Source: Aspidiotus rigidus
Lineage: Eukaryota > Arthropoda > Insecta > Hemiptera > Diaspididae
Direction: 5' to 3'
Assembly: GCA_035079385.1 (NCBI GenBank)
Contig: JAVHKY010000004.1
Location: 14,601,001 to 14,665,000 of the forward strand
Length of the DNA stretch: 64,000 bases
Below are positions 10,593-22,918 of the stretch, one piece after another. Positions within the stretch are counted from its first letter, which is position 1. The number at the start of each line of letters is the position of its first letter. The notes below the pieces were generated by a model. It saw nothing but the letters and a program-made list of their open reading frames with translations, was not told the DNA's origin and ran no database searches. The translations under genes were made by a program, and so were the position numbers.

Positions 10593-13500
10593 TACGGGAG
10601 GAGAACCTCTTCCTGAACCGGTATTCGCTTCCGGTTCTCACCCCTGTAGGTACATAAGGAACATCTTGTTTTGAAATATCTGTATGTGATCAAATCGTTC
10701 CCTGTACATGCTATGTCATGATTGGCCCAATAATTGTTATATAATAGGTTTGGGTACTTTGACTCACTATCGCTCACTGTTATCAACACTGTGACGTCAC
10801 CGGAGAATCGGTCTACTTTGGAAGTGACCTCTTGATTAGAAGGTCTTGTTCTGCGAATCGTTGATATAAGTAATATAAGTACCATTTTTTAAGTTCAGAA
10901 CTAAGAAACTATATTTTCTCTAGCAGCAATACTATCAGTAATTCCACTACCGCAGTGAAAAACAACCGGTGGTACTGGTTGTACCTCCAGAGCTAGGTAA
11001 TCCCTTAATTGGAAGATTTTGTTCTGCGGATCTTTGATATGGAGTAACATAAGAACCATTTTTCCAGATTCCTTCGGATCTAAGATACTATCGGTATTTC
11101 TCCAAAAGTCATCAGTAATATCGATATTTCCTTTCGCAGCAAAATTATACCGGTAATGAAAAAGGACCGGTTCTGGAGAAGACCCGTCATCGGTTCTAAA
11201 TCTAGAAGGAAGGACAATGGATATGCATTTTCCATCCAGAAAATAGAACGACGTGCCTCTTTTCATCTCTTTAATCATCGTGGACCAATACTTTCAACGC
11301 TCTGATTCCACTCCCATAATCGAGTCGTCAGTCGGCTTGGCCCACAAAACCCTGCGCTTTTCTAAAAATTCCTAGCTACGGTTCTTCTCCAGCATTGGAC
11401 TAGCGCACTCTCATCATTCATCCTTGACTTTTGGCATATCCTCTGGAGTAGTGGAAACGTAAGGTGTTTTGCAAAGAAGCGAAAAATTAATATGATATTT
11501 TTCCAATCCATTTGCTCTCAATTACATAAAACTTCTTAGAAAAAAGGGACGAGCTTGAATCAAAACTTTCGAAATGAAGGAGGAAACGATGGTGGCTTAG
11601 GGCTCAAGGTCTCTTGAACAGCTCTATTTGCAGTCTCTTAGCTTGAATTCTAGTCTAAAACCCTTTTAAATCATGGATTACTTGAATAATTCATCTTGAA
11701 TATTGGTTTATTCTCTGACCTTTTCTGGTGTGGACAATCCGAACGTGACGATCTTAGACTACTCTACATATCCTCAACTACAGATGTAAAAAACCCCACC
11801 TTGAATTGTCTTTCAACAACTTTTATTGGGGTAGAAGGGCACATCCATCTTGGAATAATCCGATCCTTGTTACAGCTCGATTGAAACCAGGAGCTTTCTG
11901 CAGTCAATACTCATACTATTTTGTAATGCATGGACAAGGTTGAATAATGTCTTACGATACCTCAATGTTCTATAGTGTAATAGTGTATTATTACTACATA
12001 CGCTGGTCGTAGATTACGGATATGACGGATAAAGTTACACGCAGCCTATACTATGTCAGAGAAAATTCCAAACACGTGTCGCAATTATAATTGAAGTGCA
12101 CTATACTCACAACATCATTGTTCTATCTTCCCGAAGTAGCCGTTGTTTTCTAAACCAGAACACTCTAACGCAGAATATTATGATTATGGGGTTCTACGAG
12201 ACTCGTGTGAGAAATAAAAATTTCCACACGGAAAAATTTCTCGGATCATCGCGCAAGCCTACTAGCGCTAATAGGTATTTAAATGCTGGCCATCGTACGT
12301 AGTAGTTGATGTCGCTGGTGAGGAAAAATACGCACAAAGAAGTAGAGTACAAGAACCTTCTAACGAGTTTTACCTGCGGCAATTAAGTTCTTATAAGATA
12401 CAGGTATTACCGACGCCAATTAATTAATAATGGGTCAAATGACCTACAACAACGGATGAGTAATCCCATCTATATTATGTTCCTTAAGTCGATTCGCGAC
12501 AGGATTACAAAAGTGCTACCGCGACACGTGGTTTCTTGTCGTGCTCAAATTTCACAGCGAATGAAATTCGAGCGAAAATAATATTACTGATTCGAGATTA
12601 GGAAATGAACGCGCGTATGTCGTACAATTTTGTTGTTTATTTTGTTCGTAGACAGTTTCAAGGGAAGCGAATACAAATAATCGACCTCGAAGCGTCGATT
12701 TCCGCAATCGCTGGAAATGAACGTCGATACAGAAATGAAAAGTATTTGGAGAGCCTACGAAATATTTTGAATTCTCGTCAGTTTCGAAGTCTCGAGTCAT
12801 TCACTCTTGCTGTGATGGATCGGTAGTTTTAACTGCTGTATTTTGTATGGGCCCTGGTGGTGGTGCCTCGTTCTTTGAGATATTTCAAAATACCTGGTCT
12901 GTTTTGAACTCAAAATGCTGCCAATTGAGATTGTCAAAATTGCTTTGCAGTTTGAAAGTGTAATGTGAAAAACTAGCTCGATTTTGTGAAGGGAGGCAAT
13001 GAGAAACAATATTATGAAGAGATGAGAATGCTTTATGGAGAGCTTTTTGAAGAAAGTCTGCGGTCCCTCGTTCCTTCAGAAAGCGAGGGGCAAGAACTGA
13101 ATCCACTTAAGGGGTCCACAAATAGTTTTCGAAGATTGACCCTAGGCATCCGCGAACTTGGAAGAAAATAAGACAGAAAGAATGTGAGAAAAGAAGACTT
13201 GGAAAAAATTGGATCGAAGGAAAATGTTTGGGCTAGATAACTGGAAAGTGTGCGCTATGTGACAAGTTTGAAGAATAACGTTGACCATAGGTATCGGTAG
13301 ATTTTAAGGCAAAGAAGAAAGTAAACCTTGCAGCTCACTTTGTGAGCTACTCGTGAAGTCTCTTTCATTAAGTACGTTTCCTGTGGCAAGTAAAGAGTCT
13401 ATTTTATGGTCGATTTTTCAATTTTTATCTTTATAATTTGGAGGGACAGATTATTTGGTCGAAATGTTTTCAAGTCCACCTCCTTCTTGTATAGACCTGG

Positions 13501-14081
13501 AAATTGCAATTTCTTAAAGTCTTCTCCCCGATAAACCACTCGACTGTCGATTTGACGTCGTTTTTTGGCCAACACTGTGATGCTGCTTGTGTTGACCGAG
13601 CATTTACTGCTCTTAAAGACTTGCTCAAAATTGTATCAATATATCGTTGAAATTTACCTCACGACATCGGGTCGATTTCGAGTCGACTTCCCTAAATTCT
13701 TCTACTACTCCGTTGCGTTGATTAATGGTTAATTTTTAGTTCTCTAGGAATGTACGATGGCCGACTCAAATCAACCTCAGGTCAACGTCAATCTAGAGTC
13801 GGTGTACAGTCACCACCTTACTCTACCTAATTGGTGACGGGAAATATATAAGTGCACACCTCATAAAATTATATTGACCGCCAGTTCCCCTCCCGCCATA
13901 GAAAAAAACAGACACGACGTTGAAACCATGACGAACGCCATAAATGCACGCCAGGGCTGGCACACGACCCGCATTTCAAAAGAAGATGATTTTGCTGCAT
14001 TTATTGTGAGGAACTCCAGCCAGGATTTGACAGTAGAGACTGCCTCTCCATAATAAACCTCAAACTCCTTATGAGTGAGGT
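10593..14081. other. Gene A intron 1; no supported gene, one short direct duplication
   Basis: A segment around 10848-10895 (TTGTTCTGCGAATC ... AAGTACCATTTTT) recurs at 11022-11073 (TTGTTCTGCGGATC ... AAGAACCATTTTT), an old duplication with about 174-bp spacing. The minus frame 10901-11278 (125 codons) overlaps it and has no motif I know. The plus frame 12605-12826 and the minus frame 12552-12800 oppose each other and I trust neither. Confidence 0.4.
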
Positions 14082-14720
14082 ATGACTGTTGATGGAGGTG
14101 TTTTCCCAGTTGTTCCACCCCGGAGGAGTCAGTCGAGTCAGTTGGTTAATGCATTGGATTTCAAGCATTGTCGTGAGATCTTCACTGGTTGGTCAAATAC
14201 TGAGGTTCGTCGTCAAAATAATATGATTCGGCAGAAGTATGATGCCAAGGAGATGCGCGGTAGTTATATGGATCAGTGCAATAGCTGCGGACATTTCATT
14301 ATTGACTTGTGTTCAAGAGTTCGCCGTTTTGACAATATTCGTACGTTTCTGATCCTTCCCGTGATTTGCCAATTCCACTCTTCCTTTTCGCAGGCCTTTT
14401 TCGCAATCAAGGTTCTTGATGGAGTCTAATCTTCAGGCCCATTTGGAGCTTCCTTTCGCTTTTCAGGAAACTTTTCACGCTGCACATGTCAAGTGGTAGG
14501 CGGATGTTAATTTCGACTCTTCTCGGCGTTCGTTATTATAAAGGCAGGTACCATGTGGTCTTGAACTGAGATTTATTCAAAAAGCGGTTGGGCTTAGCCG
14601 TTGTAAATTATTTGAAAACTTATATTTGTTAATTGCATTAATATGTATCAATATTGTAATGTCTTTATGAAATATTATGGTGATGGTGAAAAAAAAAAAG
14701 AAAAAAAAAAAAAAAAAAAA
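14082..14720 (+). pseudogene. Possible decayed retroelement 3' end with A-rich tail
   Basis: The plus frame 14082-14429 contains CNSCGHFIIDLCSRVRR, with coding-like composition continuing in shifted frames to about 14560. An A-rich run at 14689-14720 ends the unit like a LINE or SINE tail. I found no reverse transcriptase motif, so the class is unknown; it could be a chance association of an old ORF with a poly(A) tract. Confidence 0.25.
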
Positions 14721-14883
14721 ACCACTTGGAATGCTGTCTTGAGGCTTGTGCTGACTTGTCAATAACCAAAGCATTCCATTATCTTCTTTCCTGTTTCTTC
14801 TTCCTGTATCAGGTTTACTTACTTGATATATTATAGTTGAATGAATTAAATGTGGATCGCATACTGTTCTGCATGTTCTTAAG

Positions 14884-15110
14884 TGTGCACTATATGGGAA
14901 TGTGTGCACTACTTACATGGTAGTGTTTTTGTCCTCTCCAATGGATTTTGAGTGTTTTGATTTTATGTGCACAACTTTTAACAAGATGTGTGCACTACTT
15001 ACTTCGTGTATTTGTCCGTTTCATAGAATTCTCAGTGTTTTGGATCTTGAGTGCACAACTTATATGAGGATGTGTGCACTACTTACTTCGTTTTTATCCG
15101 TGTAATACAT
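14884..15110 (+). repeat. Three-copy tandem repeat with TGTGCACT cores
   Basis: Three units of about 85-95 bp, each with GTGTGCACTACTTAC, a TTTGTCC or TTATCCG stretch, AGTGTTTTG and GTGCACAACTT. The TGTGCAC word links it loosely to the subterminal repeats of the element at 16809-17629, but I do not see a longer match. Confidence 0.65.
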
Positions 15111-15339
15111 TTCTTAGGCGTGTCAATTTTGTTTCCTTGGCGTGTTATCGATAGGCTGTCAATTTCGTTTTTTGAGGCGTGCAATTAAATGTATGCCATT
15201 GGTGACTCTGCTACTCGCAGACAGAGTGTGCAGTCATCTAAATATATAAAGCAGAGTGTTCGTCGGTTTGATCGTGTGTCTATCCTCTTATATCTCAAAA
15301 ACCGCACCCGACCGATCGCTTTGAAACTTTCAACAGGGA

Positions 15340-15535
15340 ACCTGATCCATGGGGGGGCGTTTTGAGAAATTTGCCATGCGCCGTCCGCCGTCCAACAAAA
15401 AACTTGGAAAAATTCCGACTCTCGAGCTATATATGATAGGAGGGGGACTTGGAAAACTTTCGACTCTCGAGTCAAAAATGATAGGAATTTTTCCAAGTCC
15501 CCCTTCTATCATATATAGCTCGTGATACGAGAAAA
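15340..15535. repeat. Dispersed 44-bp repeat copies in inverted orientation
   Basis: Two direct copies of the unit CTCGAGCTATATATGATAGG plus GGGGGACTTGGAAAA (15415-15490) are followed by an inverted copy (15485-15525: TTTTTCCAAGTCCCCCTTCT then ATCATATATAGCTCG). The block can fold into a hairpin. The same unit forms the array at 41635-42515 and recurs as single relics through the window. Confidence 0.75.
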
Positions 15536-16808
15536 ATGTAGACTCTCAAACTATATTATATTAGGCTTATGGTAGGTCTAGGCCTTCTCCATACTAGCTT
15601 TATCTAAGTCTAGGCTTCCTTGAATTCTCAATACCAAATCCCATATGACTCATAAAACAGGTTCCCTGCGTTCCTCGCTCAACCTCGTTAAGGAAGCCGT
15701 CTTTTTTTAGGATTAGATTTGTGTAATTCAGGAGTAACTTTTGAGCCATGCTTGAAAATTTTAGCCTCCATGAGAAAGAAGATCTTATTGAAAATTGTGT
15801 TCTCGCTGTACACATCACTTGACTCAAAAGGAGGCGAAGAGCAAATAAGAACAAGACCGCAATGTCATCCCTTTCATTCTGTTCCACACCGACGCGAGAT
15901 CGATCGTTCTGGCGTTCTTTCGCTATTATCTAGTCTTTATTTGGGAACTTCGGCCCATTTAGCTGAAAGATGATGACGTACAAAATCTTTGCAGATTACG
16001 CGAACATTGAAGTGAGACGTTTCGTCCTCCGTTCCTTTGGTTTGAACTCAATAAAAATGGTTTACGAAACGTAGTTGAAATATCCGATAATGGTGGTAGA
16101 ATTTTCAGTCTCATCTAGCTTACGTTTTTTTGTATTGTGAAATTTGGAATGGAGTGGAATTAGTGAAAAATTGAATTGAAAGATTTCATGAGAATGTGTA
16201 TACAAAACACATTTGCGAGCTGGCAACTGTAGAGCAGGCGAGTGCGAAGCCCGAGCACGGACGTCCTGAGATGTCCTCTTCATTCAACCGATAACACCTT
16301 ACAAGTGTCTCATAGCAAATTCAAAACACTCTAATTTTTCGTCAATGGACGACAACGTATAATCGACCCAGAATCGACGTCGTGGGTCGACAACAACTTC
16401 GATTCGCGGTTGACATTGGGTGGGACTCAAAATCGACATCGGTGTTCAGGAAACTTTTGGTCGAAATTTGTACCGGGCAGCGCTAGCATCGCGCAAAATT
16501 TTTGAATTTTTTAAAATCTGTCGAAAATATGATCATCTGAAAGAAAATTTTCCACTCTTCAATTTCGTTCCTTACAATTACACGCCTAAATTCATTATTT
16601 TTGGAGAAATTTAAGAAAAACTAAAAAATCACCTTTGGTTTCAACTCACGATCACCGTTCGCTTATCAGTACTTTCTAGGTATTTTACATAGGCGACGCT
16701 AGCGATCCTACAATATGCCCGGTCCGAATTACGAGTCGATTTGGAATCGACATGTTTGATTGGGTCCCCTTATGAGCAGCTCAATGGTTGCAATAGTCAT
16801 CTTCCGAT
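15536..16808. other. No gene supported
   Basis: Includes an AACAGGTTCCCTGCGTTCC phrase near 15658, a hallmark of the dispersed repeat family also found near 40410, 47975, 50401, 50655 and 59030. Minus frame 15600-15887 and plus frame 15719-15973 are mutual shadows. TCGAC/GTCGA words cluster at 16340-16440 without a clear period. Confidence 0.4.
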
Positions 16809-17629
16809 GGACGTATGTAATTTGCACACACGTTCAGAAATTGTGGAGAATAAATAGAGTGAAATGCACTCAGTGTATTTTTCACACACTAAAATGAACG
16901 GAGTCAAATGCACACAATTTAATTGCTATTCCAAACGCCATTCCTTCGCATCTTATTTTCACCATTAAAAACTACCAAGCCTGGAAAGAGAGACTAGTAA
17001 AAGAAGTCCGGCGCATCCACAACTGTCCAAAAGCTCTCCAGGATATACCTGAAGAAGAAACGAAGGAAAACAAGCACGCGAAGCTGAGGAACAAAAGGCA
17101 GAAGGTATTTTATTTAGTCGACTGGGTAATGCTCAAGTACTGCAAACACGTGACTACAATACTGTCTAAGAAGTATTTGAGGAATTTGATCGTACTTATG
17201 GAGCAGCGGCGATAAGCAATGCTATAACCTTACAATCGCAACTAGATACATTAAGACTGGACCCCAGTGCGATCCCACTCAATCCCTCATCAAATTCGAC
17301 GAGATATTTTCCAAGTTAGCCGACTGAGGAGTGATTATATCTCGAACTCTACTGAATTCACTAGCCGGACTCCGTTAAACTTGCCGTGGCTTTCTACTAA
17401 TTTAACTTGTCTTAACGTGTGCATTTTACTCGTACTGTACTAGGGTCCTCAAGAAAGATTGTGTGAACTCAAGACAAATTCGTGTGTGTGAAATACACAG
17501 TGTGCAATTTATTCATACTGTCCGAGGGTGCGCAAAATACATTTTGTGCACTTTACTCAAGCTGATTCGTGTGTGCTGAATACACAGTGTGCAATTGACG
17601 CAATGGGTGTGTGCAAATTACGAACTCCC
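16809..17629. mobile_element. TIR element with perfect 8-bp target duplication carrying a copia-gag-like remnant
   Basis: The ends share GTAATTTGCACACAC (16817-16831) and its complement (17607-17621), extending imperfectly outwards. CTTCCGAT flanks both sides (16801-16808 and 17630-17637), a perfect 8-bp duplication. Subterminal blocks repeat TGCACAC and ATACACAGTGTGCAATT. Inside, plus strand, 16965-17380 reads with frameshifts as a Ty1/copia Gag-like sequence: AWKERLVKEVRRIHNCPKAL, then VFEEFDRTYGAAA, then LIKFDEIFSKLAD, then GVIISRTLLNSLAG, the order expected of the UBN2/gag domain. TIRs with a gag core do not belong together, so this is either capture or an LTR element whose ends I misread. 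Confidence 0.6.
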
Positions 17630-17637
17630 CTTCCGAT

Positions 17638-18791
17638 ATTGGCTTGAAGGTTGAAATTGAACTGGGTCGAAGCCTCCGTCCCCTTCATATATAGCTCAAT
17701 GTCTCAAAGTTCTTCTTAGTCCCACTTGACTCCTGAACTCGGTCGTCTCAAGCAAATAGGTCAGAGCCCTCGCGCTCCTCAGAGTCATGATTTTCCAAAG
17801 ATCGGTGGGCGGCGCATATTTCTCCATTGATAGCAGGAGGGTGACTTGGAATAACTTCTATCATAAACTTACTATAGCTGAAAAGTCGAAATTTGTCCAG
17901 GTCTTCCTCCTTTTAAATATTGTGGCACGAGAGTAGATATTTTTTTAAGTCCAAATTCTGTATTAGGGTAGGTCAGTTTTCGCACTCGGCATACGGCAAT
18001 TTTTCGAAATAACCCCCTATAGAACAGGTTGCTTGTTAAAATTAGACGTATTATTTTGTGATCCGAATATTCAAAATGGAAATGCTAACGGTGCGGGGGG
18101 AGGGGTGAACATATTCTGAGGTGTGAAGTGGAAATGTTAGTACTGGTATGAGAGTTAAATTTGTATCTGTATGAACCCCTGAGAACCAATTCACCTTACC
18201 GCATTGAAAACTTCTCCTAGCTCTCTTCCTCTCACCAATCCAGAATTCATATCTGGACAAGTGAGACCAATCTCTTAATAAACCATGATCTTAATTTTTT
18301 GCACCGAGTGGATGGTTTTTCAGCCCCCTCTTATCATGCATAGCTCTGAAGTCGACATTTTTGCAAGTCCCTCTTTCGATACCAAAAAAGCGGAGAAAAA
18401 TGGATTTTAAAAAAGGGAACAATTTTTCCCAGTTTTCGTTGGACGGCGGGCGTCGAGTTTTCAACCCTTCATTGGACAAGTGTCCTGTGAAAATTCCATT
18501 CATTGAGTTATATAGGTGTGAAGGACTTGAAAGAATTTCTGTTTATTGAAATTGTAGAATTTGAAAACATGTTGAATATCAAGCTATACACGACAGAAGG
18601 GAGTCTCAGAAAAATTTTGACTTTTGAGGACCATAATTTTGAATTTAATCCTCAGTATCGAAAAATTGTCAACTTCATTTTTTTCCTTTTCTCAAGTGTC
18701 ACACATAATTTGTAATTCCTCCAAATCTCATACCCCCCCCCCCCCCCAGAAAATGCACGCAAACTTGGAAACATAATTTAAAATTTGAGAA
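17638..18791. repeat. Degraded copies of the dispersed 44-bp repeat family
   Basis: Relics with ATATATAGCTCAA (about 17686), GTTGGACGGCGGGCGTCG (18438-18455), ATCATGCATAGCTC (about 18332) and a C run at 18736-18748. They match parts of the array at 41635-42515, including its GTTGGACGGCGGACGG spacer. Small frames such as 18291-18549 are shadows of these repeats. Confidence 0.5.
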
Positions 18792-18803
18792 ATAACAATT
18801 CTA

Positions 18804-18980
18804 ATCAAGAAGATTTTTTCCGTGGTCAGAACAATGATAAAAAAACAAAAAAATGACAAAATAAATTGTTGGCACTATTGACCACCATTAGAATTTTTTT
18901 TTATTTGTACTACGTTTCGATCATCAGGTACGACCAAACAATAGTGCCAACAATTTATTTTTTATTATTTCTGTTTTTTT
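18804..18980 (-). mobile_element. Palindromic insert with 12-bp target duplication, possibly a PLE tail
   Basis: ATAACAATTCTA occurs at 18792-18803 and 18981-18992, bracketing 177 bp. Inside, AAATTGTTGGCACTATTG (about 18863-18880) and CAATAGTGCCAACAATTT (about 18940-18957) are inverted arms with further AT-rich pairing outside. Between them, read on the minus strand, is CCTGATGATCGAAACG. A (GAAGATGG/GATGATG)...CGAAA phrase also ends the better PLE copies here (about 57137 and 27362), so I infer a PLE-derived tail; that link rests on a short motif. Confidence 0.45.
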
Positions 18981-19192
18981 ATAACAATTCTAGTTAGGAA
19001 TTAGGTTTCTGAATGGCACAGCCACCAGTAGTCACCAAACTATTTTCGGAAAAAGTCTCTCGTAAGGAATTAGAGTGTCGACTTTCGGGCTATGGAGAAG
19101 AATGTCTAGGTTATAGATAAAAAGAAAGTCTAGACTAGGTGAAGAGATTACGAGAATCGTGTGGGGAGAGAGTTTTGACTTACTCTAGGCCG

Positions 19193-19359
19193 CAGGGGTG
19201 GCAACTTCTATATAGCCGGTGTAGCAAATGCTACACATCAGCGAACTTTTTTTTTTTTTTTCATATAGGCCTATTAACATGACAAAAATATTTTTTCTTT
19301 TTGGTTGTCAAAAAATTTTCAGTTCGCTACACATGGGATTTTGAAAAGTTGCCGCCAGG
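19193..19359. mobile_element. Probable small hAT-like MITE
   Basis: The left end CAGGGGTGGCAACTTC and right end GAAAAGTTGCCGCCAGG are imperfect inverted repeats. Subterminal GTGTAGC / GCTACAC words are also inverted, with a poly(T) tract between. I could not find a clean target duplication, so the exact ends are uncertain. Confidence 0.5.
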
Positions 19360-20250
19360 AAAAATGATTGAAGGTTGATCAGAAGGACTTGGAGAAGAGG
19401 AATAGGAAGAAGTAGAAAGAGAGGAAAATTTTGTAACTTGCCTGGTTCTCTGCTTTCGACCGTTAATTAAAGTAAGAAAAAACCTGTTTGATGGATGGTT
19501 TTTGAGATTTTTATTTCTATGATTGATTAGGATTGATTACTTGGTCGAAATTTTCCTAGCTCCTCTTAAATCATGTATACGTAACTTATGTAAAAGGCGA
19601 GATTTTTCGAAGTCTCCAATTAGATTAAAGTCAGGGACATCAAAATATCGATTTTAATTTTTCGAAAAAAAAAAATAATAAAAAAAATAGAACTGGTTTT
19701 TGGTTAGGTTAGAATTTGAAGCTTGGTCATTGAACAATTCAGGGATTGTAACCTCCCTCCTTCCCCTCCTCAAGCTCTATACTACGGTTAAAAGCGACTC
19801 CGAAAGTATAACAAAAAGTATGATCTGATGCGAGTTTTCTTCCTTTCTTTTTTGTTTCTATGTTTTGTTTTGTTGTTTCCTTATTTCAAAAAAATAATAT
19901 CAGTATGAAATGCGAAATATGATCTTGTATTTTTCATTCCTGAACTGTATTCATGATAAAATGGTTATGCAAAACGTTCGGGGTAAATCTAAAATAATTC
20001 TCATAACCGGCCCCACCTCGAAAATTGAAAATCTTATGTTCGAGAATTAAATCATATGATTTTTTGGGTCGTCTCAATAGTAATTATTTCACAATCAACA
20101 CATTTGAATTCAAGAAGAGAAAAAAAAACAACCAGAAAACACTATTGCAGAAATGATTTTTAATTTAAGAAATTCATGAAGCCGTCGATATTACGAAGAA
20201 CTAGGTATTTCACGGACGGAAAAGGTGCATAAAATGAAAGTTGTACTTAC

Positions 20251-20343
20251 ATTTTCTTCCATCGAAACGCCTTTACCGTGGTTGGCTCGCGGGGCTGCGT
20301 GCACAGCGGCCCCGAGACATAGGGCGAGGACACAAAACTTCAT
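20251..20343 (-). CDS. Gene A exon 1: signal peptide
   Basis: The ATG at 20343 on the minus strand opens 31 codons: MKFCVLALCLGAAVHAA followed by PRANHGKGVSMEEN. The exon ends in AAAAT|GTAAGT, phase 0. The N-terminus is a textbook signal peptide: Lys at position 2, a hydrophobic core from about residues 3-13, small residues at the cleavage site near AVHA. It joins in frame to exon 2 at 8241 across an intron of about 12 kb holding a hAT MITE, minisatellites and the TIR element at 16.8 kb. An ATG with signal peptide, a strong donor and a TATA/Inr promoter 30 nt away together make the start firm. Confidence 0.85.
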
Positions 20344-20370
20344 AACTGCTTCCGATGAGTACAATTTCAC

Positions 20371-20407
20371 AAACTGCGAACAGAAAGAAGTTATCAAATA
20401 TATTTAT
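20371..20407 (-). promoter_or_regulatory. Gene A core promoter: TATA-like box and initiator
   Basis: On the minus strand ATAAATATAT (20407-20398) lies about 32 nt upstream of CGCAGTTT (20378-20371), an arthropod-type Inr (CAGT). Transcription would start near 20375, giving a 5' UTR of about 31 nt. The sequence TTCTTTCTGTTCGCAG just before could instead be a splice acceptor from a noncoding exon; the two readings exclude each other. Confidence 0.5.
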
Positions 20408-20490
20408 CGTTTTTCGTTCTACAGCGGTTAGACAATGCCAAGGTGACGAGAAGCTGTGGCGTCGAGATTAAAAACAGAGGGTTGTCTTTC

Positions 20491-20515
20491 CTCTCTTTCT
20501 CTCTCTCTCTCTCTT
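20491..20515 (-). repeat. (TC)n / (GA)n tract upstream of gene A
   Basis: A CT-rich run, reading GAGAGAGAG on the gene A strand, about 120-140 nt upstream of the predicted start. GAGA tracts are bound by GAGA-factor-type proteins in insects; a promoter role here is inference. Confidence 0.5.
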
Positions 20516-20519
20516 TGAT

Positions 20520-21879
20520 ACTCTTGTTTCTACTATAAAGAAAATGAAAAAGAAACAGGTAATCGAAGAATCTCGAATATGAATTGCGGAATTTATTGTA
20601 AGTTTTTCCGCTTGTTACAGAGTTATAAATATTTGGTATAAGAATGTCATCACATTTGAGATACGTTTTATATTCCTCATTCTCGCCACAACGAGAATCT
20701 AATCTACAAACGATGTACGAAATTGTTTACGAAAAATTGAAAAATTTTAAGTTTAGGCTTACGTCACTGTCGAAATATTTTCGACCGCAAATCGACGTTC
20801 GAAATAGCTTGAAAGTCAAAAAATTTCTTAAATCTTCCTCTTGATATTTTTATAGCTCGATGTTCGGAATTTTTCCAACTGTAGCCCCACTCTCTCGAAA
20901 CCACAGTTTTCTGAAAGAACGACGGTTATTCTTCCCAGATAAGTTCTAATGTTTATTTGACGATTTTAATACAATCCAGCACATGGGCCGAAAGAATTTG
21001 AAGCAAGTCCCATGCTGCTTCGAGGTCTGAATACGGTTCATGATAGAGGGTTAGGGATAAAAATAAACTCAGTCTCATTTTCCGGAATATTATAATGTAA
21101 CATTGGTGAAGGAGGAGGGTGGAGATGAAGATCAGCCAGAGGCAGGGGGAACTCTGTGTACTCGACACGAATTTGATTTCATCGATATCATCAACTGGCA
21201 TACGTACGTAAGAAACGAAAACAAAAAAAAAAAAACAATAAAATTCTTACTATGTACGACAAACTTGTATTGAAACTAGTTCTGTAAAAATTTTCAAAAA
21301 ACGTAATATCCACCTTTCAAACTCAACGTATTCGTATTACAGGTTCCCGTCGTTAATATTAATAGAATGTATATTTAAGGTAGAATAATTATTTTCGATC
21401 AATATTTGACCAGTCATTTCTTAGATTTACAAAACAACAGTTTTCGAGCAATAGTTGTGATGAGATTTGTGCTACGAGTGCAAAGCGAAACTCGACGTAT
21501 TTTTCCCTTAAAAGTTGAATAAGTAGAGTAGCCAGTACGTTAACTAAACCACGCTCTTCGACCGCAAAATCGAGTTTATGAGTGGGAATTCCCATCTACT
21601 GACAAGGCATAAATTCATTCATGAGAATGGCGCGCGACGTAATCACATTATAATAATGTTCTTTATTTCCCTGATAATTATGTACAGTCAGTCGTCTTAC
21701 ATTTTGGTAAATCTTTTCGCTGCGTTAAATGCATCATTAGAGATAGCTCAGTTTTTAGGATCAGGTTTTTCAATTTTCTCTCTGTCATCGCACACTGTGA
21801 CTAGCATTCAATAAAATATTGAAAGAATTAAAACTTCGACAAAATTTGAGGTCAACTCGAAAAATTAGAATCCTCAATT
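20520..21879. other. No gene supported
   Basis: Unique AT-rich DNA upstream of gene A. Minus frame 20953-21201 and plus frames 20644-20844 and 21578-21814 have no motif and no promoter or splice context that I trust. Confidence 0.4.
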
Positions 21880-22790
21880 CAATTTCCGGAACTCCCTACA
21901 CACACTGCCTTCTCCTCCCCTGAAATAATTTACTAATTTTTCTTAAACCCTGTTTTGACTCCCTCCCCAAAGTCAACCCTCTCCTCAGTATTAAATCATC
22001 CATTCCTCCATGGCTATTCACCTCTATGACTATCAGATATTCTCAAATCAAATAACACCGCCTGTCGGTAATCTAATCACAGAAATTATTGCAAAGTCCC
22101 CGTTCATGTTACACCGATAGCTCTAAAACAAAAAATAAAACTGGCTATGCATACACCATCCAAGATAAAATTACGGCCTATCTCTGAAGGAACTCTGCCT
22201 CCATTTTCAATGATGAGTTGAGCGCTATTTGCTCTTGTCTTTCAACTCTTACCCAGCGTTCTCCTGGAGTCAACTATATCCTACTATCTGACTCACTTTC
22301 CTCCCTTATTCCTTTAGTCTTTCCTTTCTCACATAATCCTATCACTCAACGCAATCACGTCATTCTTCATACGCTGTCCTCCATCAAATCATATTCCAGG
22401 TCACATGGATCACCCTCAACAAGCAAACGTTGATAGTACGGCTAAGAATTCCCCTCTGTTACCAAAAATTACTGACCCAGTTCATTCACCAGTATACGCC
22501 CTTTGAAAATACCACCGTTCCAACGTCCTAGCTTCTTGGCATAACCTTTGGAAAGGACAACATCACAACGAACTACAATCAATCAAAAGCCTCCCTATTC
22601 CTAGGTCCTCTTCAAATCAATACCTCGCGACGAAGAACTCATCCGCTCCCGTCTTTTGATTGACCATACCCAACACACTCACTCTCAACTCCTCCTAGGT
22701 CTTCACACCCTTCATTGTGTAACTACTGCTATTTGCATAACCTCACAGTACAATATCTGTTCTCATGTCCCGTCTTCCAAAAGGGATATA
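21880..22790 (+). pseudogene. Jockey-type LINE fragment, RNase H and C-terminal region
   Basis: Broken plus-strand reading resembles the RNase H end of the minus-strand LINE at 27.4-30.4 kb: a CYTDSSKTKNKTGYAY start, ASIFNDELSAICSCLSTLTQ, LLSDSLSSL, NPITQRNHVILHTLSSIK (compare NPIIQRIFLTLHTLETI), then a tail with IDHTQHTHSQLLLGL (compare IGHTKITHTHLIIP). Several stops and frameshifts; no RT is left. It runs straight into the satellite at about 22790. Confidence 0.7.
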
Positions 22791-22918
22791 TATGTATGTC
22801 GACCTTAATACATTGAAACAAGATGTATGTAGTTTCCAATGCATTAAAACAGGATACATATGTATGTCGAACTTAAAAAATATATGTATGTTGTTCTTAC
22901 TACATTGAAACAAGATAT

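Noticed and set aside
10273..10674. Four overlapping open frames of 72-125 codons on both strands
   Set aside because: All follow from a 42-bp tandem repeat, whose length is a multiple of three; no start context, splice sites or non-repetitive residues.
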